Notes under the pieces: model-generated
Database searches by the model: none
What the model saw: the letters and a program-made list of their open reading frames with translations, nothing else
What the model was told of the DNA's origin: nothing
Assembly (NCBI GenBank): GCA_964650405.1
Contig: CAZYTO010000024.1
Coordinates: 1 to 29,242 of the forward strand
Source: CAZYTO01 sp964650405
Lineage (GTDB): Bacteria > Acidobacteriota > Thermoanaerobaculia > Gp7-AA8
DNA: 29,242 nt
Direction of reading: 5' to 3'
Shown here: one piece after another, positions 7,825 through 15,752 of the stretch
Layout of the letters: every line of letters begins with the position of its first letter
Numbering within the stretch: position 1 is the first letter of the stretch
Made by a program: the position numbers and the translations under genes

Positions 7825-8420
7825 TTGTTGAACGGCGTCCGGCCGAACATCGGAACGACCTCGGCGCGAAATCCGGCGAAGGCTTCCAGGATCCTCTCGC
7901 GCGTGGCGAAGTGCAGCCGCTCCGCCTTCAGCCAGCCGACGGCTCGCGAGAACGACTCCTGCGCAAACGTCATGCGGTAGCGCCAGCTCCCGTCCCGCAC
8001 CGCATCGCGCAGGATCACCGTCGTGGCCCGCGCCGCCGCCTGCGCCAGGAGCCGGGCCTGCGCCGCTTCGTCGAAGTAATGCAGCAGGTCCAGCATGAGC
8101 ACGGTGCCCGGCCACTCTTCGAGCCGCTGCACGTCGCCGCATTCGAACGACACCCCGTTGCATGCCACGCTCCGGGCCACGGCGATCTTCTCCGCGTCGT
8201 GATCGATGCCGCGGATCGGTACGGTCACGCCGCGCTCCCGAAGATAGAGCGCGAGAAAGCCGGCGCCGCAACCAAGGTCGAGGATCGGCTCATGGCTCTC
8301 CCGAAGGCGGGTGAAGACGGCGTCATAGAGGGGATCGCTCGTGATCTTGCCGCGCGCGTAGTACCGCAGAAAGCGCGTCGGATACCGCGCCGCCACGCGT
8401 GCCGCGACGTCGTCGCTCAC
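7776..8420 (-). CDS. Class I SAM-dependent methyltransferase
   Basis: A 214-aa cytoplasmic methyltransferase. Motif I (ILDLGCGAGF) is at 46-55, an acidic IDHD segment follows as the ribose-binding strand, and a MLDLLHYF segment marks the post-motif region. It starts at GTG 8420, overlapping the response-regulator stop by 4 nt (GTGA), so the two are translationally coupled. Its 3' end overlaps the convergent deacetylase by 49 bp. The substrate is unknown; sugar, lipid or quinone-like small molecules are all possible. The methyltransferase fold is clear, the role is not. Confidence 0.87.
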   Translation of the reverse strand: MSDDVAARVAARYPTRFLRYYARGKITSDPLYDAVFTRLRESHEPILDLGCGAGFLALYLRERGVTVPIRGIDHDAEKIAVARSVACNGVSFECGDVQRLEEWPGTVLMLDLLHYFDEAAQARLLAQAAARATTVILRDAVRDGSWRYRMTFAQESFSRAVGWLKAERLHFATRERILEAFAGFRAEVVPMFGRTPFNNYLFVFRRESSGTTNV

Positions 8421-8848
8421 GGCGCCAGATGCTCGATCAGGTTGATCAGGTCGGCGAGGTTGAATGGCTTGGGCAGAATCGCCGCAACTCCCATCTGCAG
8501 AATGGCTTGCGGCTCGACCCGCAGATGCGCCGAAAGGACGATGATCGGAAGCGCGCCGAGGTATCCCGTCTCCTTCAGCTTCTGGAGAAAGTCCCAGCCG
8601 TTCACGTTGGGCATGGCCAGATCGAGGATGATGACGTCCGGCTTATGGATCGTCAGCGCGCGATGTCCCTCTTCGCCGTCTCCGGCAAGCAGCACCTGGA
8701 AGCCGGCCTGCCGCAAAGCAGCCGCGAGCATTCCGCGCAGGGGCAGGTCGTCGTCGATGACGAGGATGCATTTGCGATCGACGTCGCCCAACCGCTTCGG
8801 TGCCCCGCCCTGCTGCGACTGCACTTCGCTCATGCTGTCGGCCGCCAT
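8417..8848 (-). CDS. Single-domain response regulator (receiver only)
   Basis: From ATG 8848 the product is 143 aa: a short polar leader, then one CheY-like receiver. The acidic pocket is IDDD at 31-34, the phospho-acceptor is Asp76 in ILDLAMP, Ser106 is the switch residue and Lys127 in LPKPF is the conserved lysine. There is no output domain and no kinase gene nearby. A second in-frame ATG at 8833 is equally possible: a TACAAT (8852-8847) overlaps the first ATG and lies 13 nt before the second, which would favour 8833. No clear Shine-Dalgarno is present for either. It is the first gene of a coupled pair with the methyltransferase. Confidence 0.9.
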   Translation of the reverse strand: MAADSMSEVQSQQGGAPKRLGDVDRKCILVIDDDLPLRGMLAAALRQAGFQVLLAGDGEEGHRALTIHKPDVIILDLAMPNVNGWDFLQKLKETGYLGALPIIVLSAHLRVEPQAILQMGVAAILPKPFNLADLINLIEHLAP

Positions 8849-9065
8849 TGTAAGCACTGCTGAGACCGGATGCAGAACACCGGCCAATTCTCGCCGGTCG
8901 CTGGCCGTTGGCCGCTGGCCAACCCTGATCAGTTGCGATTGGTCTAGGGTCCAACCTCCGGCATCTTTTCCTGAGCGAGAAACTGCCACGACTGCGAAAC
9001 GCCAACCTTTCGGGCGCACTTACCTTCCCCACACCGCGTATCATTCCGCTTGCGAGGAAACACGC
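8849..9065. other. Divergent intergenic region upstream of the ATPase/TOPRIM pair
   Basis: This 217-base gap separates the response regulator from the ATPase gene. Around 8903-8923 it holds a short GGCC-rich direct/inverted repeat (GCTGGCC, GTTGGCC, GCTGGCC). I see no convincing -35/-10 pair for the plus strand. A GAGGA at 9054-9058 is the ribosome binding site of the ATPase gene. Confidence 0.5.
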
Positions 9066-10220
9066 GTGCTCGTCACTCACCTCACCGCAAAGAACTGGCG
9101 CAACTTCCGGCATGTCGATGTCGCTCTCCGGGAGCGCCAGTTCATCGTTGGTCCGAACGCCTCTGGTAAGTCGAACTTCCTGGACATCTTTCGCTTCCTT
9201 CGGGATATCGCGAAACGTGAGGGCGGCGGACTTCAAAAGGCCATCTCGGACCGACTTGGCGTTGCCAAGCTGAGAAGTCTGGCCGCGCGGAATGACCCTG
9301 AGATCTCGATTGACATTCAGCTCTCCGAATCTGTCGATCAACCGATGATCTGGCGCTACGCTCTGGGCATTCGTCAAGATCCACGAGGCCGGCGGCTGCC
9401 ACTCGTCACACACGAGCGCGTTTGGCATGGCTCCAAGCTACTCTTGGAGCGCCCCACCGCCGATGATGAGCGTGATCCGCAGCAGCTAACGCAAACGTAT
9501 CTCGAACAGATTGGTGCTAATTCCAAGTTTCGACCAATCGCGGTGTTTCTTCAGACGATCACCTATCTGCACCTTGTCCCTCAACTCCTTCGGCATACGG
9601 ATCAGATACAAGGCCGGGTGATCGAAGACGATCCTTTCGGCCAGGCATTTCTGGAGAGAATCGCCAAAACGACTGAGAAAACACGACGGTCTCGTCTGCG
9701 TAACATCGAGGTCTCTTTACAATTTGCCGTGCCTCAGCTAAAGCAACTGAAATTTGTCCGCGACAAGGATTCCGGACGACCGCATCTCGAAGCGCTCTAC
9801 TCCCACTGGCGCCCAAACGCCGGATGGCAGCGCGAGGATCAGTTCTCGGACGGCACACTCCGTCTTATCGGACTACTTTGGTCTCTCCTCGAGGAAGACT
9901 CGATGCTTCTTCTCGAAGAACCTGAGCAGTCCCTGAACGCGGCCATTGTCGGGCGGCTTCCAGCAGTCATTCACAGAATGCAGAAGCGGCGCCGCAGGCA
10001 AGTGTTGATCAGCACCCATAGTGATGATCTTCTGAGCGACACCGGCATCGACGGAAGCGAAGTGCTTATGCTCACTCCGGCTGCAGAGGGCACAGCCGTT
10101 CAAGTCGCGTCGAATGTTGATGATATTCGCGTCCTGCTGGAGGCCGGATTAAGCGCTGGTGAAGTTATTCTTCCGAGAAGCAACCCTCAACGAGCAGACC
10201 AGCTTTCACTCACCGACTGA
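9066..10220 (+). CDS. SMC/OLD-like AAA (ABC-type) ATPase
   Basis: A 384-aa soluble ATPase starting at GTG 9066 with GAGGA seven bases upstream. The beginning (LTAKNWRNF) is typical of RecF/OLD-like ATPases. Walker A is GPNASGKS at 29-36, an ABC-signature-like FSDGT lies at 260-264, Walker B is LLLEEPE at 281-287, and the H-loop histidine is His318 in ISTHSDD. The 350 or so residues hold only the ATPase head and lack the C-terminal TOPRIM nuclease of full OLD proteins. The next gene, 5 nt downstream, appears to supply it. Base composition is lower in G+C than in the neighbours (30 of 60 at 9661-9720 against 38 of 60 at 4801-4860), suggesting transfer. The frame is open far upstream, but that part is antisense to other genes and is rejected. 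Confidence 0.9.
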   Translation: MLVTHLTAKNWRNFRHVDVALRERQFIVGPNASGKSNFLDIFRFLRDIAKREGGGLQKAISDRLGVAKLRSLAARNDPEISIDIQLSESVDQPMIWRYALGIRQDPRGRRLPLVTHERVWHGSKLLLERPTADDERDPQQLTQTYLEQIGANSKFRPIAVFLQTITYLHLVPQLLRHTDQIQGRVIEDDPFGQAFLERIAKTTEKTRRSRLRNIEVSLQFAVPQLKQLKFVRDKDSGRPHLEALYSHWRPNAGWQREDQFSDGTLRLIGLLWSLLEEDSMLLLEEPEQSLNAAIVGRLPAVIHRMQKRRRRQVLISTHSDDLLSDTGIDGSEVLMLTPAAEGTAVQVASNVDDIRVLLEAGLSAGEVILPRSNPQRADQLSLTD

Positions 10221-10225
10221 CATTT

Positions 10226-10813
10226 ATGATCGTGGCGGTCGAAGACCCACTGAGCGAGGCCGTTGTCCGTCGGGTTGTCAGCGCGACCAGGCCGGATTTG
10301 ATCGTTTCCGGAGTCATCAGGAAGAACGGTAAGAGCTACATCAAGAGAAGAATTCAGGAGCTCAACCGTTCCGCACAGTCTCTCCCCGTGTTCGTGCTCA
10401 TCGACCTGGATCAGCCCGAGCCATGTCCCGCTGATCTTATCGAAGCCTGGCTGCCGGCTCCGCGAGGGCCCAAACTACTCTTCCGCGTCGCCGTCATGGA
10501 GATCGAATCATGGGTGATGGCAGATCGCCACGGCCTGTCCAGGCTACTCTCTGTCCCCCTGCATCGAATTCCCGAGGATCCTGACAATCTTGCCCAGCCA
10601 AAAGAACACCTTGTTTCGATCGCGCGAAAATCGAAGCGCCGAGAGATTCTGGATGACTTCGTTCCTGCTCCAGGCGATACCCGGAAGGTCGGACCGGCAT
10701 TCAACGCAAGGCTTGAAGGCTTTGTCGCAGACACTTGGAACCTCCAGGCCGCTGCGGAAACATCGCCGAGCTTGAAGCGAACCGTCCTACGCCTGGCCTC
10801 CGCATTCCAGTGA
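10226..10813 (+). CDS. TOPRIM-like protein, partner of the OLD-like ATPase
   Basis: A 195-aa protein starting at ATG 10226, only 5 nt after the ATPase stop and without an obvious ribosome binding site, so translational coupling is likely. The first strand ends in a glutamate (Glu6 in VAVED), and a second hydrophobic strand ends in a DLD (Asp60, Asp62 in VLIDLDQ). This spacing matches the Glu...DxD metal site of TOPRIM folds. A downstream MEIESWVMAD (Glu92, Glu94) resembles the conserved segment of TOPRIM-like partners of defence ATPases (RloB/AbiLii- or DUF4276-type). The usual EG loop reads ED here. The role as a nuclease is inferred, not shown. It shares the lower G+C of the ATPase gene. 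Confidence 0.72.
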   Translation: MIVAVEDPLSEAVVRRVVSATRPDLIVSGVIRKNGKSYIKRRIQELNRSAQSLPVFVLIDLDQPEPCPADLIEAWLPAPRGPKLLFRVAVMEIESWVMADRHGLSRLLSVPLHRIPEDPDNLAQPKEHLVSIARKSKRREILDDFVPAPGDTRKVGPAFNARLEGFVADTWNLQAAAETSPSLKRTVLRLASAFQ

Positions 10814-10950
10814 CGAAGCGCTCTGCCGTCGTGCGGGAGTCTCGAAACGGCCTTCGTTGATTGCTCGCTGCACGAGGCCGCCCACACATCTCATGCCTCA
10901 TCAGTCATGCCTCACCCCAGCGAGACCGACATGGCACTCGACACTCGGCA
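10814..10950. other. Convergent intergenic region with short direct repeats
   Basis: This 137-base region separates the TOPRIM gene from the convergent GNAT gene. It contains repeated CTCATGCC/TCATGCCTC words (about 10891-10915) and GGCACTCGACACTCGGCACT-like direct repeats near 10931-10952. No strong terminator hairpin is visible for either gene. Confidence 0.5.
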
Positions 10951-11997
10951 CTAGAACAGATCCGAGTCTCCCCACGTGTAGTAGAACGCCTCGCGCATCC
11001 GTGCCACGGCGTCGGGGCGTGCAAACGGCACGCACATCAGTGACAAGTCCTGCGGCTCGGGGCGGGTCTCGAAGTGCATCGCCGTTATGGCCTCGTCCAT
11101 CCAGGCCGGGCGCGGCGGAAACCATCCTTCCACGGCCGTCACGGGATACGACGGTACGACGTGCCGCAGGAGGACTTCGAGGGCGTCGGCGTGATGGGGG
11201 TCAAAGAGTGCGTCGCCCCATCGGAGCCGGCCGTTGACGATGCGGAACACCGACCAGCCCACGAGACGGCCCCGCTTGCGGATGGCTACGAGAAAGTACG
11301 GCGGCGCATCGGGACAGTCGAAATAGCGCCAGCGGAGATACTGCGCGTCGCGCCGCACGAGGAAGCGATACGACGGGGTCACGCGGCGGAAAAATTCGTC
11401 GAGCTCCGGGCCCGGATCGCGCACGAGCTCGAGCCGGTAGCCGCGCAGCAACCGCTCGAATTTCGTGATGCGCAAGATGGGCCTGGCCGTCAGGTCCCGC
11501 ACGCGATACGTCACCGGCTCGACGCGGTCGCTGCGGAGAAACCGGAGCGAGAACCGCTGGATGTTGGCGACGTTGAAGCCGTAGTTGAAGCCGGCCTGCC
11601 CCTCACAGAACGCGGCGTAGAAATGCAGCGCCGTGCGTCCCAGGATCGACGTCGGTCCTCGGCCGATGTGGCGGATGGCAGGATCGGTCATCGTGTCGCC
11701 GATCTGGTGCGCAACGAAGGAGTCGCTGCCGTCGACGAACGGTACGCAATAGCCGGCGTAATGGCCGACCAGCCGCTCGCCTTCGAAGGCCAGGCTGATG
11801 TGCGCGTTCCCGAAAGGGTTGCGCCGGTACTTCCAGTCGAAGTGCTCCATCGGGCGCGGCGCATGGGGGAACGACCGTGCGAACAGCTCGAGGATCTGCG
11901 ATTCGTCACCCGGCTCGAAGGCGCGAATGACGAAACGGTCCGCGATCGTGCCGGCCCGCTCGCCGCTCGCCGCTCCCTGCTCGCCGTTATCTTGCAT
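10951..11997 (-). CDS. GNAT-family acetyltransferase-like protein
   Basis: A 348-aa protein and last gene of the Wzt operon. The N-terminus (about 22-170) begins with FVIRAFEPGDESQILELF, a classic GNAT opening, and continues with a GERLVGHYAGY strand that matches the central GNAT beta strands. A second GNAT-like half (about 190-340) contains a KRGRLVGWSVFR strand. Double-GNAT proteins of this size occur in surface-glycan loci, where they acylate amino sugars or add amino acids. ATG 11997 overlaps the upstream stop by 11 nt. The first 20 residues are polar, so translation might begin a little further in. The acceptor is not predictable. Confidence 0.75.
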   Translation of the reverse strand: MQDNGEQGAASGERAGTIADRFVIRAFEPGDESQILELFARSFPHAPRPMEHFDWKYRRNPFGNAHISLAFEGERLVGHYAGYCVPFVDGSDSFVAHQIGDTMTDPAIRHIGRGPTSILGRTALHFYAAFCEGQAGFNYGFNVANIQRFSLRFLRSDRVEPVTYRVRDLTARPILRITKFERLLRGYRLELVRDPGPELDEFFRRVTPSYRFLVRRDAQYLRWRYFDCPDAPPYFLVAIRKRGRLVGWSVFRIVNGRLRWGDALFDPHHADALEVLLRHVVPSYPVTAVEGWFPPRPAWMDEAITAMHFETRPEPQDLSLMCVPFARPDAVARMREAFYYTWGDSDLF

Positions 11998-13483
11998 GCG
12001 TCGCTTCGACGGAGCGGACCGGCCGCATCCCTGCCGGCGGTCCGGCCCGCCGCTTGGCCAGAATGCGAATCGATCCCGAGCTCACCAGCAGCGGATCGGG
12101 CAGGACCTTCAGGGCCAGCCTCGCCGCCCAGGCCAGCGCCGGCCAGCGCGACGCGACCCAGTGCCGCAGGAACTTGTGATCGCGGTACTCGAGGTCCGGC
12201 CCGACGGAGACGATCTCGAACCCGCTGTGCTCGAGCAGCTCGATGAGCGCGGAACGCGAATAGAGGATGAGGTGCTTGCGGAAGTTGTGCGCCATTCGCT
12301 TCCGCTCCGTGAGGAGATAGAGCACTCCCTCGGTATCGAAGGTCGTGAGGAGGAGCACGCCGCCGGGCTTGAGGAAGTCCTTGATGCGCGCCAGGGCATC
12401 GTGCGGGTCGGGCATGCTCTCGAGAACGTGAAAGATGGTGATGGCGTCGAACGCCGGACCGGTGTTGACGAACGCGGCCAGGTTCGCGCAGTAGACCTCG
12501 AGCCCCCTGGCCCGCGCCTGGCGCGCGCACGTCTCGGCGGGATCGATGCCCACGTACTCGAACTCGCGCTCTGCACTCTTGCCGAAGCTGCCGTCGCGGA
12601 CGCCGATCTCCAGCACGCGTGCCCGCGAAGCGAGCTCCCGGCGCAGAACATTGAGCCGGCGCAGCGCGGTTTTCTGACGCGCAAGCGACGAGTGCTGCGT
12701 CTCGTCGAAGGGATCGGAGGCCGGCGGATGGGCGCGCAGAATGGGCCTGACCGGGGCCATGGCTTCCTCAGCGAACTGGTTGAGGTACCTGCACTTACAC
12801 CGGCTGCAGGACCGGACGATATTGCCTGGAATCTGCGCGCAGCTCCACACCTCGGCCGAGAAGCAGATCGGGCAGCGCCGCGCCGCGCGATACCCGTTGT
12901 AGCGATCGGTCAGACGGATGGCCACCACCGCGAAGAGAGAGCGGAATCCACTGAAGGTGCGGGTCGCCGACGGCTCAACGGCGACATTGAGACGCTCCAC
13001 GCGGAAGCCGTACTTGTTCGCCAGGTACGCCACCTCGAGATCGATCGTGCCATCCTGCCGCCTGGCCTCGCCGAACAGCAGTCGGGCCGCCTCGGACGAA
13101 AAGGCCATCAGATGCATGGCCGGATCGGGAAGGATCGGAACGAGGAACGTGCGCGCGAAACGGAAGCGGCGGCCGTCGCGGCCGTCGTGCGACCCGAACA
13201 CCACGTCGGTCGCCCCTGAAGTGATCATGGCCACGGCGTCACCGATCGCACCGGCCGGGAAGGACATGGCGGCGTCGATGATGACGATGACGCTGCCGCC
13301 GGCGTCGGCTACGCCCCGGCGCAGCATCTCGCCGTAGCCGCGGCCGTCGCGCCGGTCCGTCACGCGCAGCTCGAACTCCAGGCCCGTCGTCTGCAGGTAC
13401 CGCTCGACGGCCTCGAGCGTCGACGGAAGCTCGGGCGCGGGGCCGGTCAACGGCACGACGACCGACACGCGGGTCGAGCTCAT
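11987..13483 (-). CDS. GT2-like / zinc-ribbon / SAM methyltransferase fusion
   Basis: A 498-aa protein with three parts. Residues 1-190 have the fold signature of a GT2 dolichyl-phosphate-mannose-synthase-like domain, but the DXD position reads Asp70-Ala71-Ala72 instead of an acidic pair, so catalysis is doubtful. Residues 204-231 form a CxxC...CxxC zinc ribbon (Cys204, 207, 226, 229). Residues about 285-480 are a class I methyltransferase with motif I VLEIGVRDGSF at 290-300 and a FHVLESMPDPHDAL segment. The zinc ribbon followed by a methyltransferase matches sugar methyltransferases in surface-glycan loci. ATG 13483 overlaps the upstream GT2 stop by 4 nt. A sugar-methylating or capping role is inferred; the first domain may serve in binding. 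Confidence 0.83.
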   Translation of the reverse strand: MSSTRVSVVVPLTGPAPELPSTLEAVERYLQTTGLEFELRVTDRRDGRGYGEMLRRGVADAGGSVIVIIDAAMSFPAGAIGDAVAMITSGATDVVFGSHDGRDGRRFRFARTFLVPILPDPAMHLMAFSSEAARLLFGEARRQDGTIDLEVAYLANKYGFRVERLNVAVEPSATRTFSGFRSLFAVVAIRLTDRYNGYRAARRCPICFSAEVWSCAQIPGNIVRSCSRCKCRYLNQFAEEAMAPVRPILRAHPPASDPFDETQHSSLARQKTALRRLNVLRRELASRARVLEIGVRDGSFGKSAEREFEYVGIDPAETCARQARARGLEVYCANLAAFVNTGPAFDAITIFHVLESMPDPHDALARIKDFLKPGGVLLLTTFDTEGVLYLLTERKRMAHNFRKHLILYSRSALIELLEHSGFEIVSVGPDLEYRDHKFLRHWVASRWPALAWAARLALKVLPDPLLVSSGSIRILAKRRAGPPAGMRPVRSVEATHAR

Positions 13484-14511
13484 GAACCTATTCTACGCCG
13501 CGCATACGTCGCCAGAACCGCCCCGGAAGCACGCTCGACCACGCGCAGCCACAGCGTTTCCCCGCGATACGAGCTCCACACTTCGGGCGGGATCTCGACG
13601 CTCCTCCCTTGCGGGAAGAGTCCTGCCGCCATGTCGAACGTCGGCAGGGGCGATGCCTCGACCACGACGCCATCACGATCGAGCGTGATGACCGCGCTTT
13701 CCGGTGCGGACGCCGGAACAGAAGCAGGCGCCGAGACGTCCTCCAGCGACTTGACCAGCTTCGTCACGAGCCCGCCGCTCCATTTCTCGAGGTAGGTGCG
13801 CTCGGAATCCGCGTAATAGCCGGCCGCCTCGGCGGAGCCCGCGGCGCTCTGGTTGTAGATGTGCCGGCAACGCGCCTCCGGGACATACCAGACCTCGCCC
13901 GCGCGGCGCAGAAAATCCGTCTCCTCGAAATAGAGGAAGAAGCGCTCGTCGAAGCCTCCGATGCGGTCGAAGGCGTCCGTCCGAATGGCCATGACCGCGC
14001 CCGAAACGGCGGCCACGCGCGCGGGAGAGGCGAGGCTCCAGAAGTCCACACGTTGCCGGAAGCGCCGCCGGCCGCGCACCCGCGCCCAGAGGCGGCTGCG
14101 CGCGGCCATCGCTGCGTCGAGTCGCTGCCCCGTCGTGTACCTGTCGGCGGGGGGAAGCCGCCACGAATGCCCGTCATCCCAGAAGAGCGCGGGGCCGGCC
14201 ACGGGCACGCCGCAATCGAGCGCGTCGATCGAGCCCGCGCCGAAGACGACGTCGGGATTGGCGACCACCATCAGCTCCCTTTCGACCGAGCGCCGGGCCA
14301 GGTTGATGGCCGCGGCATAACCGAGGTTGCGGGGAGGGACGAGGAGCACGTCCGCGGCGACGCTCAACGCCGCAGCCTCAGCGTCGTTCTCGCTGTTGTC
14401 GACGACGACCACCTGCACCGGCTCGCGGGAAGCGGCGCGGGCGCTGCGAATCGCCTCGAGAGCAAGTGTCGACGAGCGGTAGTTGACGACGACGAGCGCT
14501 CGCGACGACAT
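13480..14511 (-). CDS. GT2 glycosyltransferase with C-terminal extension
   Basis: A 343-aa family 2 glycosyltransferase. It begins ALVVVNYRS and has VVVDNSEND at 36-43, NPD at 85-87 in the DXD position and YFEETDFLRR as the acceptor-side motif, the set seen in rhamnosyltransferase-like enzymes. Residues beyond about 265 form an extra beta-rich tail of about 80 residues, perhaps a glycan-binding module. The ATG at 14511 shares a base with the Wzt-like stop (TGATG), showing coupling. It is the first glycosyltransferase after the exporter ATPase and may act on the exported chain. Confidence 0.87.
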   Translation of the reverse strand: MSSRALVVVNYRSSTLALEAIRSARAASREPVQVVVVDNSENDAEAAALSVAADVLLVPPRNLGYAAAINLARRSVERELMVVANPDVVFGAGSIDALDCGVPVAGPALFWDDGHSWRLPPADRYTTGQRLDAAMAARSRLWARVRGRRRFRQRVDFWSLASPARVAAVSGAVMAIRTDAFDRIGGFDERFFLYFEETDFLRRAGEVWYVPEARCRHIYNQSAAGSAEAAGYYADSERTYLEKWSGGLVTKLVKSLEDVSAPASVPASAPESAVITLDRDGVVVEASPLPTFDMAAGLFPQGRSVEIPPEVWSSYRGETLWLRVVERASGAVLATYARRRIGS

Positions 14512-15737
14512 CAGCGCTCGGCCACCGCCTGGACCGGCTCCGGCTCCATCACCCAGCGATGATCGACCGAGATGAGGCCCACTTCGTAGCGCTCCCCGGA
14601 CATCGAGAACGCAGGCCGGATGTCGCGGCGGTCGAAAACGGTCATCGCGTTCTCGTCGCCGGCGAAGGCGATGATCGAATAATCGCCACGGAGCAGGGGG
14701 ACGCTGCGTAGCTGGACGACGAAGTCGTATTCGTTGCGGCCGGACAACGGCTGGAGGCCGTCGTCATGCGTTCCCACAGCGAAACACGAGAAGTCGTCCG
14801 CGCTGCGGTGGACGCCCACCACCACGTGCACCGGCTGCCGGGCGCTCTCGGCCCGAAGCCTCAGGCGTACGTGGATGTCCTCCCCGCGCGCGAAGACGTC
14901 GCGCGGCCTGCCGGTGCGATCACACACCGTGATGTCGCGGAAGCGGACCGGCGATACCGCCCGCTCGCCCTCCGGAGCCCCTTCGTTCGCCGACTCCCGG
15001 TCGCGCTGCAGGAGGAACTGCTCGTACTCGTGCACCACATCGAGGGAGGGCCCGTAGCGCATCACCCGCCCGTGGTCGAGCCACAGCGTCCGGCGGCAGA
15101 TCGAGGAGATGTAATAGAGCGCGTGCGAACAGAAGAGGATCGTCCTCCCCTCTTCCTGGAACTGGCGGATCTTGTCGACGCACTTCTTCTGAAAATGGCC
15201 GTCGCCCACGGCCAGCGCCTCGTCGATGACCAGGATGTCCGGGTCGACGTTCACGGCCACGCTGAAGGCCAGCCGCATGTACATGCCCGAGGAGTAGGTC
15301 TTCACGGGGCGGTCCAGAAAGGTGCCGAGCTCCGAGAAGTCGAGAATGGCCGGCAGCTTCTTCCGCACCTCGGCCGGACTGAGACCGAGGATCGCCGCGT
15401 TGAGGACGGCGTTATCGCGCCCGCTGAACTCCGGGTGGAATCCGGTACCGAGCTCCAGGATCGAAGCGATGCTCCCGCGCGACTCGAGCGTCCCACTGGT
15501 GGGCCGGGTTACGCTGCACAGAAGCTTGAGCAACGTGCTCTTCCCCGCGCCGTTCTGGCCGATGATCCCCACGGTCTCGCCGCGCTCGACCTCGAAGGTC
15601 ACGTCCTGCAGCGCCGGGAACACCGTGTGGCGGGGCCGCCGCGTGATCGCCTCCAGCAGGCGGTCCAGGGGCCGCGGGTAGATGTCGTATTGCTTGGTCA
15701 GCTCGACCGCGCGAACCGCATGCTCCATCACCGCCAT
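14511..15737 (-). CDS. Wzt/TagH-type polysaccharide ABC exporter ATPase
   Basis: A 408-aa ATPase. Walker A is GQNGAGKST at 60-68, the signature is the family-typical YSSGM at 148-152 and Walker B is ILVIDE at 168-173. Residues about 255-400 are a beta-rich C-terminal domain like the Wzt-C glycan-binding module that recognises the chain terminus in O-antigen ATPases. It powers export of an undecaprenyl- or lipid-linked polysaccharide across the inner membrane together with a Wzm-type permease. No permease is adjacent; the only candidate here is at 25868-26725. The start at ATG 15737 lacks a strong ribosome binding site; ATG 15728 is an alternative. It lies 15 nt downstream of the TMTC-like gene. 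Confidence 0.92.
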   Translation of the reverse strand: MAVMEHAVRAVELTKQYDIYPRPLDRLLEAITRRPRHTVFPALQDVTFEVERGETVGIIGQNGAGKSTLLKLLCSVTRPTSGTLESRGSIASILELGTGFHPEFSGRDNAVLNAAILGLSPAEVRKKLPAILDFSELGTFLDRPVKTYSSGMYMRLAFSVAVNVDPDILVIDEALAVGDGHFQKKCVDKIRQFQEEGRTILFCSHALYYISSICRRTLWLDHGRVMRYGPSLDVVHEYEQFLLQRDRESANEGAPEGERAVSPVRFRDITVCDRTGRPRDVFARGEDIHVRLRLRAESARQPVHVVVGVHRSADDFSCFAVGTHDDGLQPLSGRNEYDFVVQLRSVPLLRGDYSIIAFAGDENAMTVFDRRDIRPAFSMSGERYEVGLISVDHRWVMEPEPVQAVAER

Positions 15738-15752
15738 TCTACCGGTCCGCCG

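Noticed and set aside
7020..9065. Plus-strand open frame that would lengthen the ATPase to 1066 aa
   Set aside because: It is Arg/Pro/His-rich and overlaps the deacetylase and, antisense, the methyltransferase and response regulator. A good ribosome binding site lies before GTG 9066.
8849..9065. A small RNA or tRNA gene in the gap before the ATPase
   Set aside because: I could not form a cloverleaf or a terminator-ended structure here; only short GGCC repeats are seen.
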